Shown here piece after piece: positions 17,337 to 25,232 of a stretch of 45,883 nucleotides of DNA. Each line of letters begins with the position of its first letter. Within the stretch, counting starts at the first letter, position 1. The stretch covers positions 1 through 45,883 of the forward strand of contig CALGWV010000018.1 in assembly GCA_937936325.1 (NCBI GenBank). Reading direction: 5' to 3'. Made by a program: the position numbers and the translations under genes. The notes below the pieces were generated by a model, which ran no database searches, was not told where the DNA came from, and saw nothing but the letters and a program-made list of their open reading frames with translations. This DNA comes from an uncultured Bdellovibrionales bacterium. GTDB lineage: Bacteria; Bdellovibrionota; Bdellovibrionia; Bdellovibrionales; UBA1609.

Positions 17337-17511
17337 TGTGGAAGATTTATTTGTCCAAACGAGAAAAGCAGCTCACGAGAAAGTAGATTGCCCACTGAGA
17401 AAATTAAATGAAGGCTTAGTTGTGCTCAGATCAGATTTTAATTTTGTCAGTGGGCAATCTAGTTTTGACTTGAAATGTTTTTTGTAGTGGAGAAACGAAT
17501 CTTCCACAGCC
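17334..17511. repeat. MITE-like palindromic element D
   Basis: The terminus GACTGTGGAAGATTTATTTG is inverted at 17492-17511 as GGCTGTGGAAGATTCGTTTC. Internal inverted segments include TAGATTGCCCACTGA..AAAATTAAA (17383-17407 against 17436-17462). The element is homologous along its length to element E (19623-19783). It sits exactly between the truncated paralogue and the stop codon of the intact copy. No coding capacity is credible; the 63-aa ORF in the track lies across the palindrome. Confidence 0.75.
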
Positions 17512-17516
17512 CCTAG

Positions 17517-18209
17517 TTAAAAAGAAACTTCAAAAAAATTTCTGATCAGAGTTTGGAGCTCATTTTTAGTAAATGGGTAAGGACCTTTTTTGTAACATTC
17601 TAGATTTAACTTATGTCCATTTAGCATATTTTCTGAAAGAGAGCCAACTTCAAAAACATATTTACTGACGCTATAATTTTTCTTTAAGGTAGTTGGGAGT
17701 CTGAAAATATTTGTACTGCCTAGATGGTGCTCAGTGCTAAATGAAGTCGCTTCTGGAATAACATAAGGAGTTTGCTCTAAGTTTTTATTTTCAACTAGAA
17801 TTCGAACTTGGCAATAGGGTTTCATTTTTCTAAAAAAACAGGGTGAGAAGATTTTACTTTGAGAACATCCAAACTCGGCAGCAAGTTGAACCTGGCTTAA
17901 AATATTTTCATTATAAAATAAGTTTCTAGCATCAGAATTTGAAAAGTAAGTACTAGGTTTTTGGCCTGTAAGTTCCAAACTATAAGTTTGATCTAAGGTC
18001 CAAGGGGTAATGTTTGAGAAAACAAAAACTTTATTTTTGTCAAAAAGCTTGTAGTAAGTTCTTGTGGGTTCATAAGTGGAGTTTATGAGTTCAGAAACAG
18101 AAGGAAGAAAATCTGTCCAAGTGAGCTCAGCTTTAGAGGCGGTGGTAAACTTTAGCAATAAGAAAAAGCAGAAAAAACTCTGAATAGTAATGGCTTTAAT
18201 ACTCACCAC
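17517..18209 (-). CDS. Secreted protein of unknown function (paralogue of the adjacent fragment)
   Basis: No family recognised. The N-terminus SIKAITIQSFFCFFLLLKFTT is a signal peptide. The mature protein has four clustered Cys (EFGCSQSK, SPCFFRK, KPYCQVR, LECYKK), suggesting disulfides in an extracytoplasmic fold. The start is uncertain: GTG at 18209 or 18206 follows a GGGG motif by six to nine bases, while the track's TTG at 18224 has little support. It overlaps the 3' end of fbaB by 14 bases, so it is probably translated from the fbaB transcript. A truncated homologue lies just downstream beyond element D. Confidence 0.65.
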   Translation of the reverse strand: MVSIKAITIQSFFCFFLLLKFTTASKAELTWTDFLPSVSELINSTYEPTRTYYKLFDKNKVFVFSNITPWTLDQTYSLELTGQKPSTYFSNSDARNLFYNENILSQVQLAAEFGCSQSKIFSPCFFRKMKPYCQVRILVENKNLEQTPYVIPEATSFSTEHHLGSTNIFRLPTTLKKNYSVSKYVFEVGSLSENMLNGHKLNLECYKKGPYPFTKNELQTLIRNFFEVSF

Positions 18210-19119
18210 AATAAACCCCAACAATATCTTTTAATAATTCAATAGCTTCAGCTTTTGGTCTTTGAAAAGCATTCCGACCCATGATGCTTCCAAAAGATCC
18301 TCCTTGAGAAAGAGCCTTCACTTCTTCTAAGACCTCATCTTTGGCCTTAGCAGCGCCGCCACTAAAAATAACAATACGACGCCCGTTAAAAGCAGATCGG
18401 ATCACAAGCTTGGTTCTGTCTTCTAACGATTTCGTACGTAAGCTGAACTCATCAAATACTTTTTGAGCCACAGGCTGTTCAATAAATTCAGTAGGGGGTT
18501 TAACTTTAATAATATGAGCACCGAGTTGAGCCGCAATCTGAGCAGCATAGCTAATGACATCAATGCCAGTTTCTCCTTCTTTGGAAAGTTCTTTACCGCG
18601 GGCATAAGACCAGATCACTGTAATCAACCCAGCTTTACGAGCTTCTTTAGAGGCTTCTGCAATTTGTTCATACATGGAGTTTCTTGCGGTGCTTCCAGGG
18701 TAAATTGTAAAACCTATTCCTACACATCCTAACTCTAAGGCCGCTTCAACAGATGAAGTGAAAGCTGGTAGCGGGGATTCTGAATTTGAGAACAAAGAGT
18801 CAGAGTTATTGATCTTTAGAATTAAAGGTATTTCACCGGCAAAGCGAGCTGCTCCTGCTTTTAAAAAGCCGTAAGGAGCGGCATAGGCTGAGCAACCGGT
18901 TTCAATGGCTAATTCATAATGATATAAAGGATCATATGCATCTGGATTTATAGCAAAAGAGCGAATAGGGCCATGTTCAAAACCTTGGTCTACAGGTAGG
19001 ATAAGCATTTTTCCAGTACCAGCTAAGCCCCCATGATTCATAATACGAGCCAGATTTGTTAAAACGCCTGGGGTTTCAGAATCATACCAACTTAAAATTT
19101 CGCGGACTCGAGGGCTCAT
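18196..19119 (-). CDS. fbaB: Class I fructose-bisphosphate aldolase, DhnA/FbaB type
   Basis: Cleaves fructose-1,6-bisphosphate to dihydroxyacetone phosphate and glyceraldehyde-3-phosphate in glycolysis and runs in reverse in gluconeogenesis. The archaeal-type Schiff-base aldolase signatures are present: LILPVDQGFEHGP near residue 40, GCVGIGFTIYPGS, VIWSYARG, and AHIIKVKPPT with the putative Schiff-base lysine; SGGAAK near the C-terminus binds phosphate in the family. AAGGAG lies five bases before the ATG. The length of 307 aa is usual for bacterial members. It heads a probable operon with the overlapping secreted-protein gene. Confidence 0.9.
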   Translation of the reverse strand: MSPRVREILSWYDSETPGVLTNLARIMNHGGLAGTGKMLILPVDQGFEHGPIRSFAINPDAYDPLYHYELAIETGCSAYAAPYGFLKAGAARFAGEIPLILKINNSDSLFSNSESPLPAFTSSVEAALELGCVGIGFTIYPGSTARNSMYEQIAEASKEARKAGLITVIWSYARGKELSKEGETGIDVISYAAQIAAQLGAHIIKVKPPTEFIEQPVAQKVFDEFSLRTKSLEDRTKLVIRSAFNGRRIVIFSGGAAKAKDEVLEEVKALSQGGSFGSIMGRNAFQRPKAEAIELLKDIVGVYCGEY

Positions 19120-19257
19120 AATTTCTCCTTAATAGTACAGTTCTTTATATATAGACATAAAACTGTTGGAACAAAAGGGCAATCTCGTAAAAAAGAGACT
19201 AGAGGCAGTTGAACATAAACTTGTATTGTACAAACAATAAAAGTCACTCACAAGAAG

Positions 19258-19386
19258 GCTGAGAGAACGCAGGTTGAATAAATTTTGCGCCTACTTACAA
19301 ATTTATGTTATGAGAGCGAGTATTGTTTAACTGGGGGGTATGAGGGGGATTTTATAACGCTGTATCGAATTTAGGACACGCTCTAT
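19258..19386. repeat. Palindromic repeat, family 3, copy 1
   Basis: Module X (GCAGGTTGAATAAATTTT, then CTTACAAATTT and GAGCGAGTATTGTT) recurs at 37954-38017. Module Y, read on the minus strand as GCGTGTCCTAAATTCGATA (about 19352-19386), matches 37892-37927 at about 26 of 36 positions, nearly all differences being transitions. X itself contains AATAAATTTTG/CAAATTTATGTT, a potential hairpin. No open reading frame is present. Confidence 0.65.
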
Positions 19387-19390
19387 TTTC

Positions 19391-19426
19391 GGTTTGAAAT
19401 TCTTTTTGCAGTGGACAAACTGAATG
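19391..19426. repeat. Relic of the D/E element right arm
   Basis: GTTTGAAATTCTTTTTGCAG followed by TGGACAAACTGAATG resembles the right arms of D (TTGAAATGTTTTTTGTAG, TGGAGAAACGAATC) and E (TTGAGATGTTGTTTCTAG, TGGACAAACGAATC). No left arm is visible, so it is probably a remnant, placed directly beside family-3 module Y. Confidence 0.5.
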
Positions 19427-19622
19427 TTTAACGGCCCGTAGTAGATGTTAGACCCCTTCAGGTATAACAAATCTTATTGCTACCATAGATAGTCCTTAAG
19501 TCTAATGCTGTTAAAGCTTTTCAATTAGATTTTTCCCACATAGTTTAAATGTAAGGCTTTTAGAGGGGGCGCTTTGTAAAAAGTGTATAAAAAGCTTTTA
19601 TTTTAAAGATTCTAAATTTAAA
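19427..19622. other. Non-coding spacer with nothing recognised
   Basis: AT-rich sequence between the relic arm and element E. I see no ORF with a ribosome-binding site, no terminator and no promoter worth listing. It belongs to the 711-base gap between fbaB and the gene at 19831, most of which is repeat-derived. Confidence 0.5.
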
Positions 19623-19783
19623 GGCTTTGGAAGATTCGTTTGTCCAAATGAGAAATTAGATTGCGCACAGACAAAGTAAATTGAAGGCTGAGTTGTGACT
19701 CGGTCGAGTTTAATTTTGTCAGTGCCCACTTTGGTTTCGACTTGAGATGTTGTTTCTAGTGGACAAACGAATCTTCCACAGCC
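19623..19783. repeat. MITE-like palindromic element E
   Basis: The left end GGCTTTGGAAGATTCGTTTG pairs with the right end, whose reverse complement reads GGCTGTGGAAGATTCGTTTG. The inverted similarity continues imperfectly through the element to a centre near GTTGTGACTCGGTCGAG. It is homologous to D (shared TAGATTG, AAATTGAAGGCT, GAGTTGTG segments). It lies 47 bases upstream of the start of the next gene, so it may influence that gene's promoter. Confidence 0.75.
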
Positions 19784-19830
19784 TCTAAGGTTTTAGAACG
19801 TAGAACAACAAGTAAATAGGAGGATAAGGT

Positions 19831-21555
19831 ATGAGATATTTTCTAGTTTTTAGTTTGGCTTTGTTATTTAGCCCATGGGTTTCTCAAGCTACTGTCACTT
19901 GTGACTTGAATGCACAGGACAGTTGTGAATTCCAGGTCAATTTAAATCCAGTCGGGACGGTTTTTGTACATGGTATAAATATCATCGGAGCTGCTGGAGA
20001 AATACAGGTTAGATCAAATACAGGTTTGCCTGTCATGATGAGTGAAGTGCATTATCTCACATCGCAATTTGATCCAAATAATCAGCAACATACATATAAC
20101 ATGACATCTGCAACTCAATCTTCGAGTCAGGTTCCAACGTGGGCAAGGGCTGCTCAGCAGTACTTTAGTGGGCAGTATGAAAACTCTTCTGTGAGTATTT
20201 TTATTCATCGAGCCTCATATGTACAAAATAGCCCTGCTTCAGATGTTTTAACTGTGACACCTCAAGCCTGGACACCTCCTGCTGAGTCGACCTCTGATTT
20301 TCAGTTTGTTCCAATGCCAAACCATACACCTGCGCAAACAAATCAAGTTTGCTCCTACAGGAGTAGCTTTGGGGTAGATCCCATTTACGTACGTCCAGGT
20401 GAGAAAGTCGACTGGCCTTTTGGTGAGCCTACTAAGACAGTGAGTCCGGAGGGTTGTGAATCTGGTTATGAAGGTACCGTGACTACCGTAAGTCAGAAGT
20501 TTTGGACTCAAGAGATGGGAGCTGACTGCAATTTAAAGCAAAATATACTTAATGAGTCAGAGAAAGTTGTTGATAAAATATATGACTGCACGCCCATTGT
20601 TAGCCCACAATCTCGAAAATCTGTCCCTGAAATTTCTCCAACTCCTCATGTTTACACTTGCCGCGTAGGTGGGACAATTTTAACTGGCGGAGGTTATGCT
20701 CAAGATTTAGCTGACCCTGTGCTAGAAAGTTTTCATGATTATTGTTCAAAGGGGTACTCTGGAGAAATTGTAGCTCTTACTCCTAAGTATAAATATTATG
20801 ATTGCAAAAATTTTGACTATGCTGAGTTAAATGAAGCTTACCCAGAAAAATATGGGCACAATCAAACCAAAATAGTGGACCGATGCACTCCGGCACCTCT
20901 TTCTTCTTGTTCTCATCCTCGGACTGGGGCAGAAGTCGTTCACGGTGAGCAGATTTTTGTTCGAGATCGTAATAGGTCTAAGCGCAAGAAAAGAAAGTGT
21001 TCCAATAGACGAAATGCTGAGGTGGTTTATGATATTTTCCATACAAAAATAGCAAAAAAATGTAACGGAAAAACAGGTTATTTTGAAGATGTTTATGTAA
21101 ACAGCAGTCTCTTAGAAACTTTTGGCAAGATTAAGCAAAAAGCTGAATGTCGTAAAAAGCACGAAAGAAGACGAGAGCGCGAAGCTCGAAGACAAGAAAA
21201 AGAGAGAGAGCAAAAAAGGCGTGAAGTTCGAAGACAAGAAAAAGAGAGAGAGCAAAAAAGGCGTGAAGTTCGAAGACAAGAAAGAGAGAGAGAGCAAAAA
21301 CGCGAAGCTCGAAGACAAGAAAAAGAGAGAGAGCAAAGGCGTAAGGCTCAAAGAGACAGGTCTCAGGTTCGAAAAAAAGAGAAGCCTAAATCCAAGGTTT
21401 CGTCTACTCCTAAAAAAACAAAAAATAAGCCAAGGAAAAGAAATGAGTCTGCAGCAGGTAAACCTCAACCGCACCCAGAGTGTATTTGGGATATAAGTAT
21501 AGAGGACTGGGATTGTGGCAGACGTCACGCCCCTACAGCAGACTCAAGCAAATAA
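19831..21555 (+). CDS. Secreted Cys-repeat protein with basic/charged 14-residue repeats
   Basis: No known family. A signal peptide (RYFLVFSLALLFSPWVSQA) is followed by an N-terminal Ser/Thr/Gln-rich domain of about 140 aa. Three degenerate tandem units come next, each with CxY/R..G..., a central GC or YC, and a closing DC/RC: about residues 174-255 (QVCSYRSSFG to IYDCTPI), 274-352 (YTCRVGGTIL to DRCTP) and 357-412 (SCSHPRTGAE to AKKCNG). Residues about 445-510 are Arg/Glu/Gln/Lys repeats of RRQEKEREQKRREV, a likely single alpha-helix or coiled coil. The tail is Lys/Pro-rich and ends in a short Cys motif. AGGAGG precedes the ATG and a terminator follows. Role unknown, perhaps surface or cell-wall binding. 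Confidence 0.75.
   Translation: MRYFLVFSLALLFSPWVSQATVTCDLNAQDSCEFQVNLNPVGTVFVHGINIIGAAGEIQVRSNTGLPVMMSEVHYLTSQFDPNNQQHTYNMTSATQSSSQVPTWARAAQQYFSGQYENSSVSIFIHRASYVQNSPASDVLTVTPQAWTPPAESTSDFQFVPMPNHTPAQTNQVCSYRSSFGVDPIYVRPGEKVDWPFGEPTKTVSPEGCESGYEGTVTTVSQKFWTQEMGADCNLKQNILNESEKVVDKIYDCTPIVSPQSRKSVPEISPTPHVYTCRVGGTILTGGGYAQDLADPVLESFHDYCSKGYSGEIVALTPKYKYYDCKNFDYAELNEAYPEKYGHNQTKIVDRCTPAPLSSCSHPRTGAEVVHGEQIFVRDRNRSKRKKRKCSNRRNAEVVYDIFHTKIAKKCNGKTGYFEDVYVNSSLLETFGKIKQKAECRKKHERRREREARRQEKEREQKRREVRRQEKEREQKRREVRRQEREREQKREARRQEKEREQRRKAQRDRSQVRKKEKPKSKVSSTPKKTKNKPRKRNESAAGKPQPHPECIWDISIEDWDCGRRHAPTADSSK
21187..21348 (+). repeat. In-frame tandem repeat, 42/39-bp units x4
   Basis: Units start CGAAGACAAGAAAAAGAGAG. 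Units one (21187-21228) and two (21229-21270) are identical over 42 bases; units three and four are 39 bases each with a few changes. All keep the reading frame. The identical pair points to recent slippage or unequal recombination. Confidence 0.9.
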
Positions 21556-21565
21556 AATTACGAAA

Positions 21566-21597
21566 GAAGCGGCTCATAGAGCTGCTTCTTTTTTTTT
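21566..21597 (+). terminator. Rho-independent terminator
   Basis: GAAGCGGCTC, loop ATA, GAGCTGCTTC, then an uninterrupted run of T. It ends the transcript of the repeat protein and separates it from the MFS gene. Confidence 0.9.
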
Positions 21598-21699
21598 AAT
21601 AAAAATTAATTTTTTTTAACCCAAGTAAAAAAATACTCTATCCGTATGGGTCGACCTTCCTTGTTGCTATTTAGTTTAAACTTTGTGACTCTGATTTGA

Positions 21700-22950
21700 A
21701 TGACTGAGTTTATGACCAAACGTTTTAGCCCTTTTAAATCCAGAAACTTCAGTTTATTTTTTGCAGCTCATACTTTATCACTGGTGGGTAAGTGGTCCCA
21801 TGAGTTGGCAAGAGCTTGGCTTATTTTTGAAATCACAGGTCAGGCTGGAGCCATGGGATTCGTACTTCTAGCCGGAGCTGTTCCAGTAGCACTTTTTATG
21901 CTTTATGGGGGGGCACTTGTAGATCGTTCTGATGCAAAAAAAATGATGATAGGTACACAAACAGTCCTTGCGCTGGCTTCTTTGTTTTTTGCATTTCATG
22001 TGGAGTTTCGCCAAGTTTTTTTCTGGCATCTTGTGGCTTTTGCTGTGTTGGAGGGACTGATTATGGCTTTTGATGTCCCTTCTTTTCAAGCTCTTGTTGT
22101 TAAACTTGTTCCGAAAGAGGATTATCAACAGGCTTTGGCTTTAAATTCAACAATATTTCATTTGGGTCGTGTTATAGGACCAGTTTTAGCAGGCCTGCTG
22201 ATGGCTTTTCATGGGCCTAGCCTTGTTTTTTTATTTGATGGTATTACGTTTTTAGTTCTACTTATAATACTTTATATGATGAGATGGGATGAGCAGAGTG
22301 CTTCAGAGTGGGTCCCTAAAAAACCAAAACCAATAAAATCAAACTTTGAAGATATCAAAGAAGGTTTAGTTTATTTATTTACGACCCATCACCTTAGATA
22401 TCCTTTGTCTCAGTTATTTATCACGATTATTGTGATTTTTCCCATGTTAATTTCAGTGCTCCGCACCTATATTCCTATTAACTATAATTTAAGTGCCAGT
22501 GAATACGGGTGGGTTTTTGCCTTTCCGGCTGTAGGATCTATGATGGGAGCGCTATTCTTTATGATTTGGAAGCCGGAACAGCCATTAAAAGCCTTAAAGT
22601 TTGGAGTGCCTTTTACAGCCTTAGGTATATTTTTAATTCCTATGTGTACGAGCATAATGATGGCCTGTTTGTTGATGTCAGTGGCTGGCTTTTTTACTTA
22701 TCTGTCCTTAGCCTCTTTAACAGTGTCGCTTCACCTAAGTATATTGGAGCAATATAGAGGACGTTTGAGTTCAGTAGTGGGTCTTGGATTTTTATGTATA
22801 GGACCACTCTTAAGCTATCCAATTGGAAAACTTTCAGATTATATTGGGTACGAAGTTACCATACAAATCTCAGCAATAACTTTTTTCATCTTCTCAGTAG
22901 CTTTATATTTTCTGACCTATAAATCTTCAGAAGTCGTAAAAGTTGACTAA
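21700..22950 (+). CDS. MFS transporter, MFS_3 / enterobactin-exporter-like
   Basis: A polytopic inner-membrane protein of 416 aa with about 12 hydrophobic segments. The N-terminal pattern (FKSRNFSLFFAAHTLSLVG; ALVDRSDAKKMM in the loop between TM2 and TM3; DVPSFQALVVKLVPKEDY) is that of MFS_3 exporters, which pump small molecules by proton antiport. The substrate cannot be inferred. It appears monocistronic. ATG at 21700 or 21712 could start and neither has a clear Shine-Dalgarno. No siderophore or resistance genes adjoin it. Confidence 0.85.
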   Translation: MTEFMTKRFSPFKSRNFSLFFAAHTLSLVGKWSHELARAWLIFEITGQAGAMGFVLLAGAVPVALFMLYGGALVDRSDAKKMMIGTQTVLALASLFFAFHVEFRQVFFWHLVAFAVLEGLIMAFDVPSFQALVVKLVPKEDYQQALALNSTIFHLGRVIGPVLAGLLMAFHGPSLVFLFDGITFLVLLIILYMMRWDEQSASEWVPKKPKPIKSNFEDIKEGLVYLFTTHHLRYPLSQLFITIIVIFPMLISVLRTYIPINYNLSASEYGWVFAFPAVGSMMGALFFMIWKPEQPLKALKFGVPFTALGIFLIPMCTSIMMACLLMSVAGFFTYLSLASLTVSLHLSILEQYRGRLSSVVGLGFLCIGPLLSYPIGKLSDYIGYEVTIQISAITFFIFSVALYFLTYKSSEVVKVD

Positions 22951-23060
22951 AAATTGAGCAAATGAATTTTTAAAAAAAATATTAATTTTCTTTAAAGTCC
23001 AACAGAACGAGAGTATTCGCCTCTTAACCCAAAACTAACATAAATTGAAAATTTTACACA

Positions 23061-23089
23061 TTGAAAACCCCTCTCAGAATTGTTACATT
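23061..23089 (+). promoter_or_regulatory. Predicted promoter of carD-gltX
   Basis: TTGAAA (23061-23066), a 17-base spacer and TACATT (23084-23089) lie just upstream of the carD ribosome-binding site, leaving a leader of about 15 bases. Moderate match only. Confidence 0.4.
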
Positions 23090-23111
23090 ATGCGTCAGGC
23101 TAGGAGGTTTG

Positions 23112-23642
23112 ATGTCGATACGTTTTCAAATAGGTGATAAAGCAGTTTATCCAGGACGAGGAGTGGCAGAAATCAAATCCATTCAGGAAAAAACAATCTC
23201 TGGGGTTCAATACAATTTTTATAGTTTGTATCTTGAAAAAACAGGCATCACAGTGATGGTTCCTGAAAAACAACTGGTTGCTCATGGGGTTCGACCCGTT
23301 ATCGATGAAGACGGAGCCGGACAAATTCTTGAAGAGCTTCGGAAGAAAGAAATCTTAAAGCCTAAAAACACAAAACTCATTTGGAAAAAACGCGTTCAGC
23401 TTTATACAGATAAAATCAACACAGGTTGCTTATTTCAAACAGTAGAAGTTTTGAGAGAACTCTTGTACCTCAAAGAGATCAAAACTCTAAGCTACAGCGA
23501 GCAACAAATCTTTGAAACGGCTCAGTTCTTACTTTCAGAAGAGATCTCCATCGCCACTGGTCAACAAGATATTTTGAACTCCTTCTTCTTCACTGTTAGT
23601 GTGACTGAAGATGAAACTACACAACACAAACTCCACGCCTAA
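23112..23642 (+). CDS. CarD-like RNA-polymerase-binding regulator
   Basis: The N-terminal CarD/TRCF RNAP-interaction domain is visible (FQIGDKAVYPGRGVAEIKSI, YLEKTGITVMVPE), followed by a helical domain containing WKKRVQLYTDKINTG. CarD proteins bind the RNA polymerase beta subunit and stabilise open promoter complexes. The ATG at 23112 is preferred over the track start because AGGAGG lies four bases upstream and the protein then begins exactly at the domain (176 aa). It overlaps gltX by 32 bases, so translation is probably coupled. Confidence 0.85.
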   Translation: MSIRFQIGDKAVYPGRGVAEIKSIQEKTISGVQYNFYSLYLEKTGITVMVPEKQLVAHGVRPVIDEDGAGQILEELRKKEILKPKNTKLIWKKRVQLYTDKINTGCLFQTVEVLRELLYLKEIKTLSYSEQQIFETAQFLLSEEISIATGQQDILNSFFFTVSVTEDETTQHKLHA

Positions 23643-25104
23643 AAAAGTCAGAGTCCGTTTTGCCCCAAGCCCAACGGGTTACCTCCATGTAGGTGGGGCA
23701 CGAACCGCTCTTTACGATTACCTCTTTGCTCAAAAGTTTGGAGGAGAGTTCATTCTCCGTATCGAAGACACAGATGAAGAGCGTAGCAAAGACGAATACA
23801 TGTGGTCTCAACTTGAAGATTTAAAATGGTTGGGGCTCACTTGGTCAGAAGGCCCTCAAGTCGAAACTCAAAAAGAGACGGGGGACTTAGGCCCTTATCA
23901 ACAAAAATACCGCTTAGAAATTTATAAAAAATATATTGATCAGCTTCTGGATCAAGGCCAAGCTTATTACTGTTTTTTAACGGAAGGAGAACTAGACCAG
24001 CAAAGAGAAGTGGCTAAAAAAAACAAGCTTCCTTTTCGTCCTCTAAGTCCGTCAAGAGATTGGTCCAAAGACAAAGCTTTGGCCCACACTAAAGAAAACC
24101 AGCTTCAGCCTACGGTCAGGTTCAAAAATAATTTTAAAAACAAAAAGTTTGAGTTTAAAGATTTAGTTCGAGGAGACATGAGTTTTCCATCAGATATGAT
24201 CGGAGACTTTGTCATTCAAAGATCCAGTGGAATGCCTGTTTATAATTTTGTCTGCACCATTGATGATGCTTTGATGAAAATCTCACACGTCTTCCGTGCT
24301 GAAGAACATCTTTCTAATACTTTAAAACAACTGATGATTTATGAGACTCTAGGTTTTGATAGACCTGAGTTTGCTCACCTTTCGATTATGTTAGGGGAGG
24401 ACAGACAAAAGCTTTCTAAAAGGCATGGAGCCACCAGTGTGTCTCAGTTTAAAGAAGAAGGTTATCTTCCTGAAGCTCTCACAAATTTTATTGCACTCAT
24501 GGGTTGGAGCTCACCCAGTGGTGAAGAGATTCTAAGCCAAAAGGAAATGATAGATAATTTTTCTTCAGATCGTTTTAATTCCGCTTCTTCTGTATTCGAT
24601 CCTGAAAAACTAAAATGGATGAATGCTCAGTATTTAAGAAAGCTAGAGCATCAAGACCTTTGGCAACGCTTGCAGGTCTTTTTTGATAAAGAACATCTAA
24701 AGCTCCCACAGGATAAAACTTGGGTAGATATGGCATTAGAGACTTTTAAAAGTTCAATGGAGACGCTTAAAGACGCTGTTGAATTGTTTCGCCCTATTTG
24801 TCCTGATCATTTTAAACTTGAGGACTCAGCCTCGGAGGTGATGGCATGGGAGACTACAGCAAAAGTTTTAGAATATTGGAAATCTGAGGTTTCAAACTAT
24901 CCTCATGATTATCTGTCTGCAGAAGACTTTAAGGCCCTTACGAAAAAAATTCAGAAAGACTGTGAGGTTAAAGGCAAGCCGCTTTTTATGCCTCTAAGGG
25001 TGGCTCTCATTGGCGCTCCCCAAGGAGTTGAGTTAGCTAAGCTAATACCACTGCTCTCAAGACAGGAGATCCTCAGGCGTGTCAGTGTGGTCTTAGGGGT
25101 TTAG
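23611..25104 (+). CDS. gltX: Glutamyl-tRNA synthetase
   Basis: A class I synthetase with the HIGH-type motif in FAPSPTGYLHVGGART and the KMSKS-type motif KLSKRHGA at residue 267. RIEDTDEERS and VYNFVCTIDDALMKISHVFR are typical catalytic-domain segments. At 497 aa it is full length. The discriminating or non-discriminating character toward tRNA-Gln cannot be judged here. Its start lies within the carD gene. Confidence 0.96.
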   Translation: MKLHNTNSTPKKVRVRFAPSPTGYLHVGGARTALYDYLFAQKFGGEFILRIEDTDEERSKDEYMWSQLEDLKWLGLTWSEGPQVETQKETGDLGPYQQKYRLEIYKKYIDQLLDQGQAYYCFLTEGELDQQREVAKKNKLPFRPLSPSRDWSKDKALAHTKENQLQPTVRFKNNFKNKKFEFKDLVRGDMSFPSDMIGDFVIQRSSGMPVYNFVCTIDDALMKISHVFRAEEHLSNTLKQLMIYETLGFDRPEFAHLSIMLGEDRQKLSKRHGATSVSQFKEEGYLPEALTNFIALMGWSSPSGEEILSQKEMIDNFSSDRFNSASSVFDPEKLKWMNAQYLRKLEHQDLWQRLQVFFDKEHLKLPQDKTWVDMALETFKSSMETLKDAVELFRPICPDHFKLEDSASEVMAWETTAKVLEYWKSEVSNYPHDYLSAEDFKALTKKIQKDCEVKGKPLFMPLRVALIGAPQGVELAKLIPLLSRQEILRRVSVVLGV

Positions 25105-25232
25105 GGAAGGTAACTATTGTAAGCTTGAACGTTGAAGTTGATGATCCAGCTCTTTTAATTGAGTGGACCCTAGTTTCAGGGGAGTTGAGGCCATAGCCTA
25201 TTGAAGTGCAGATTTATGTTAATGTAGACTCT

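Noticed and set aside
17296-17487. 63-aa plus-strand ORF
   Set aside because: Lies across the paralogue fragment and element D; no ribosome-binding site or protein-like features.
21112-21528. 138-aa and 124-aa ORFs over the charged repeat
   Set aside because: Frame shadows of the tandem repeat in the 19831-21555 gene; the Ser/Leu and Lys/Glu bias comes from the repeat.
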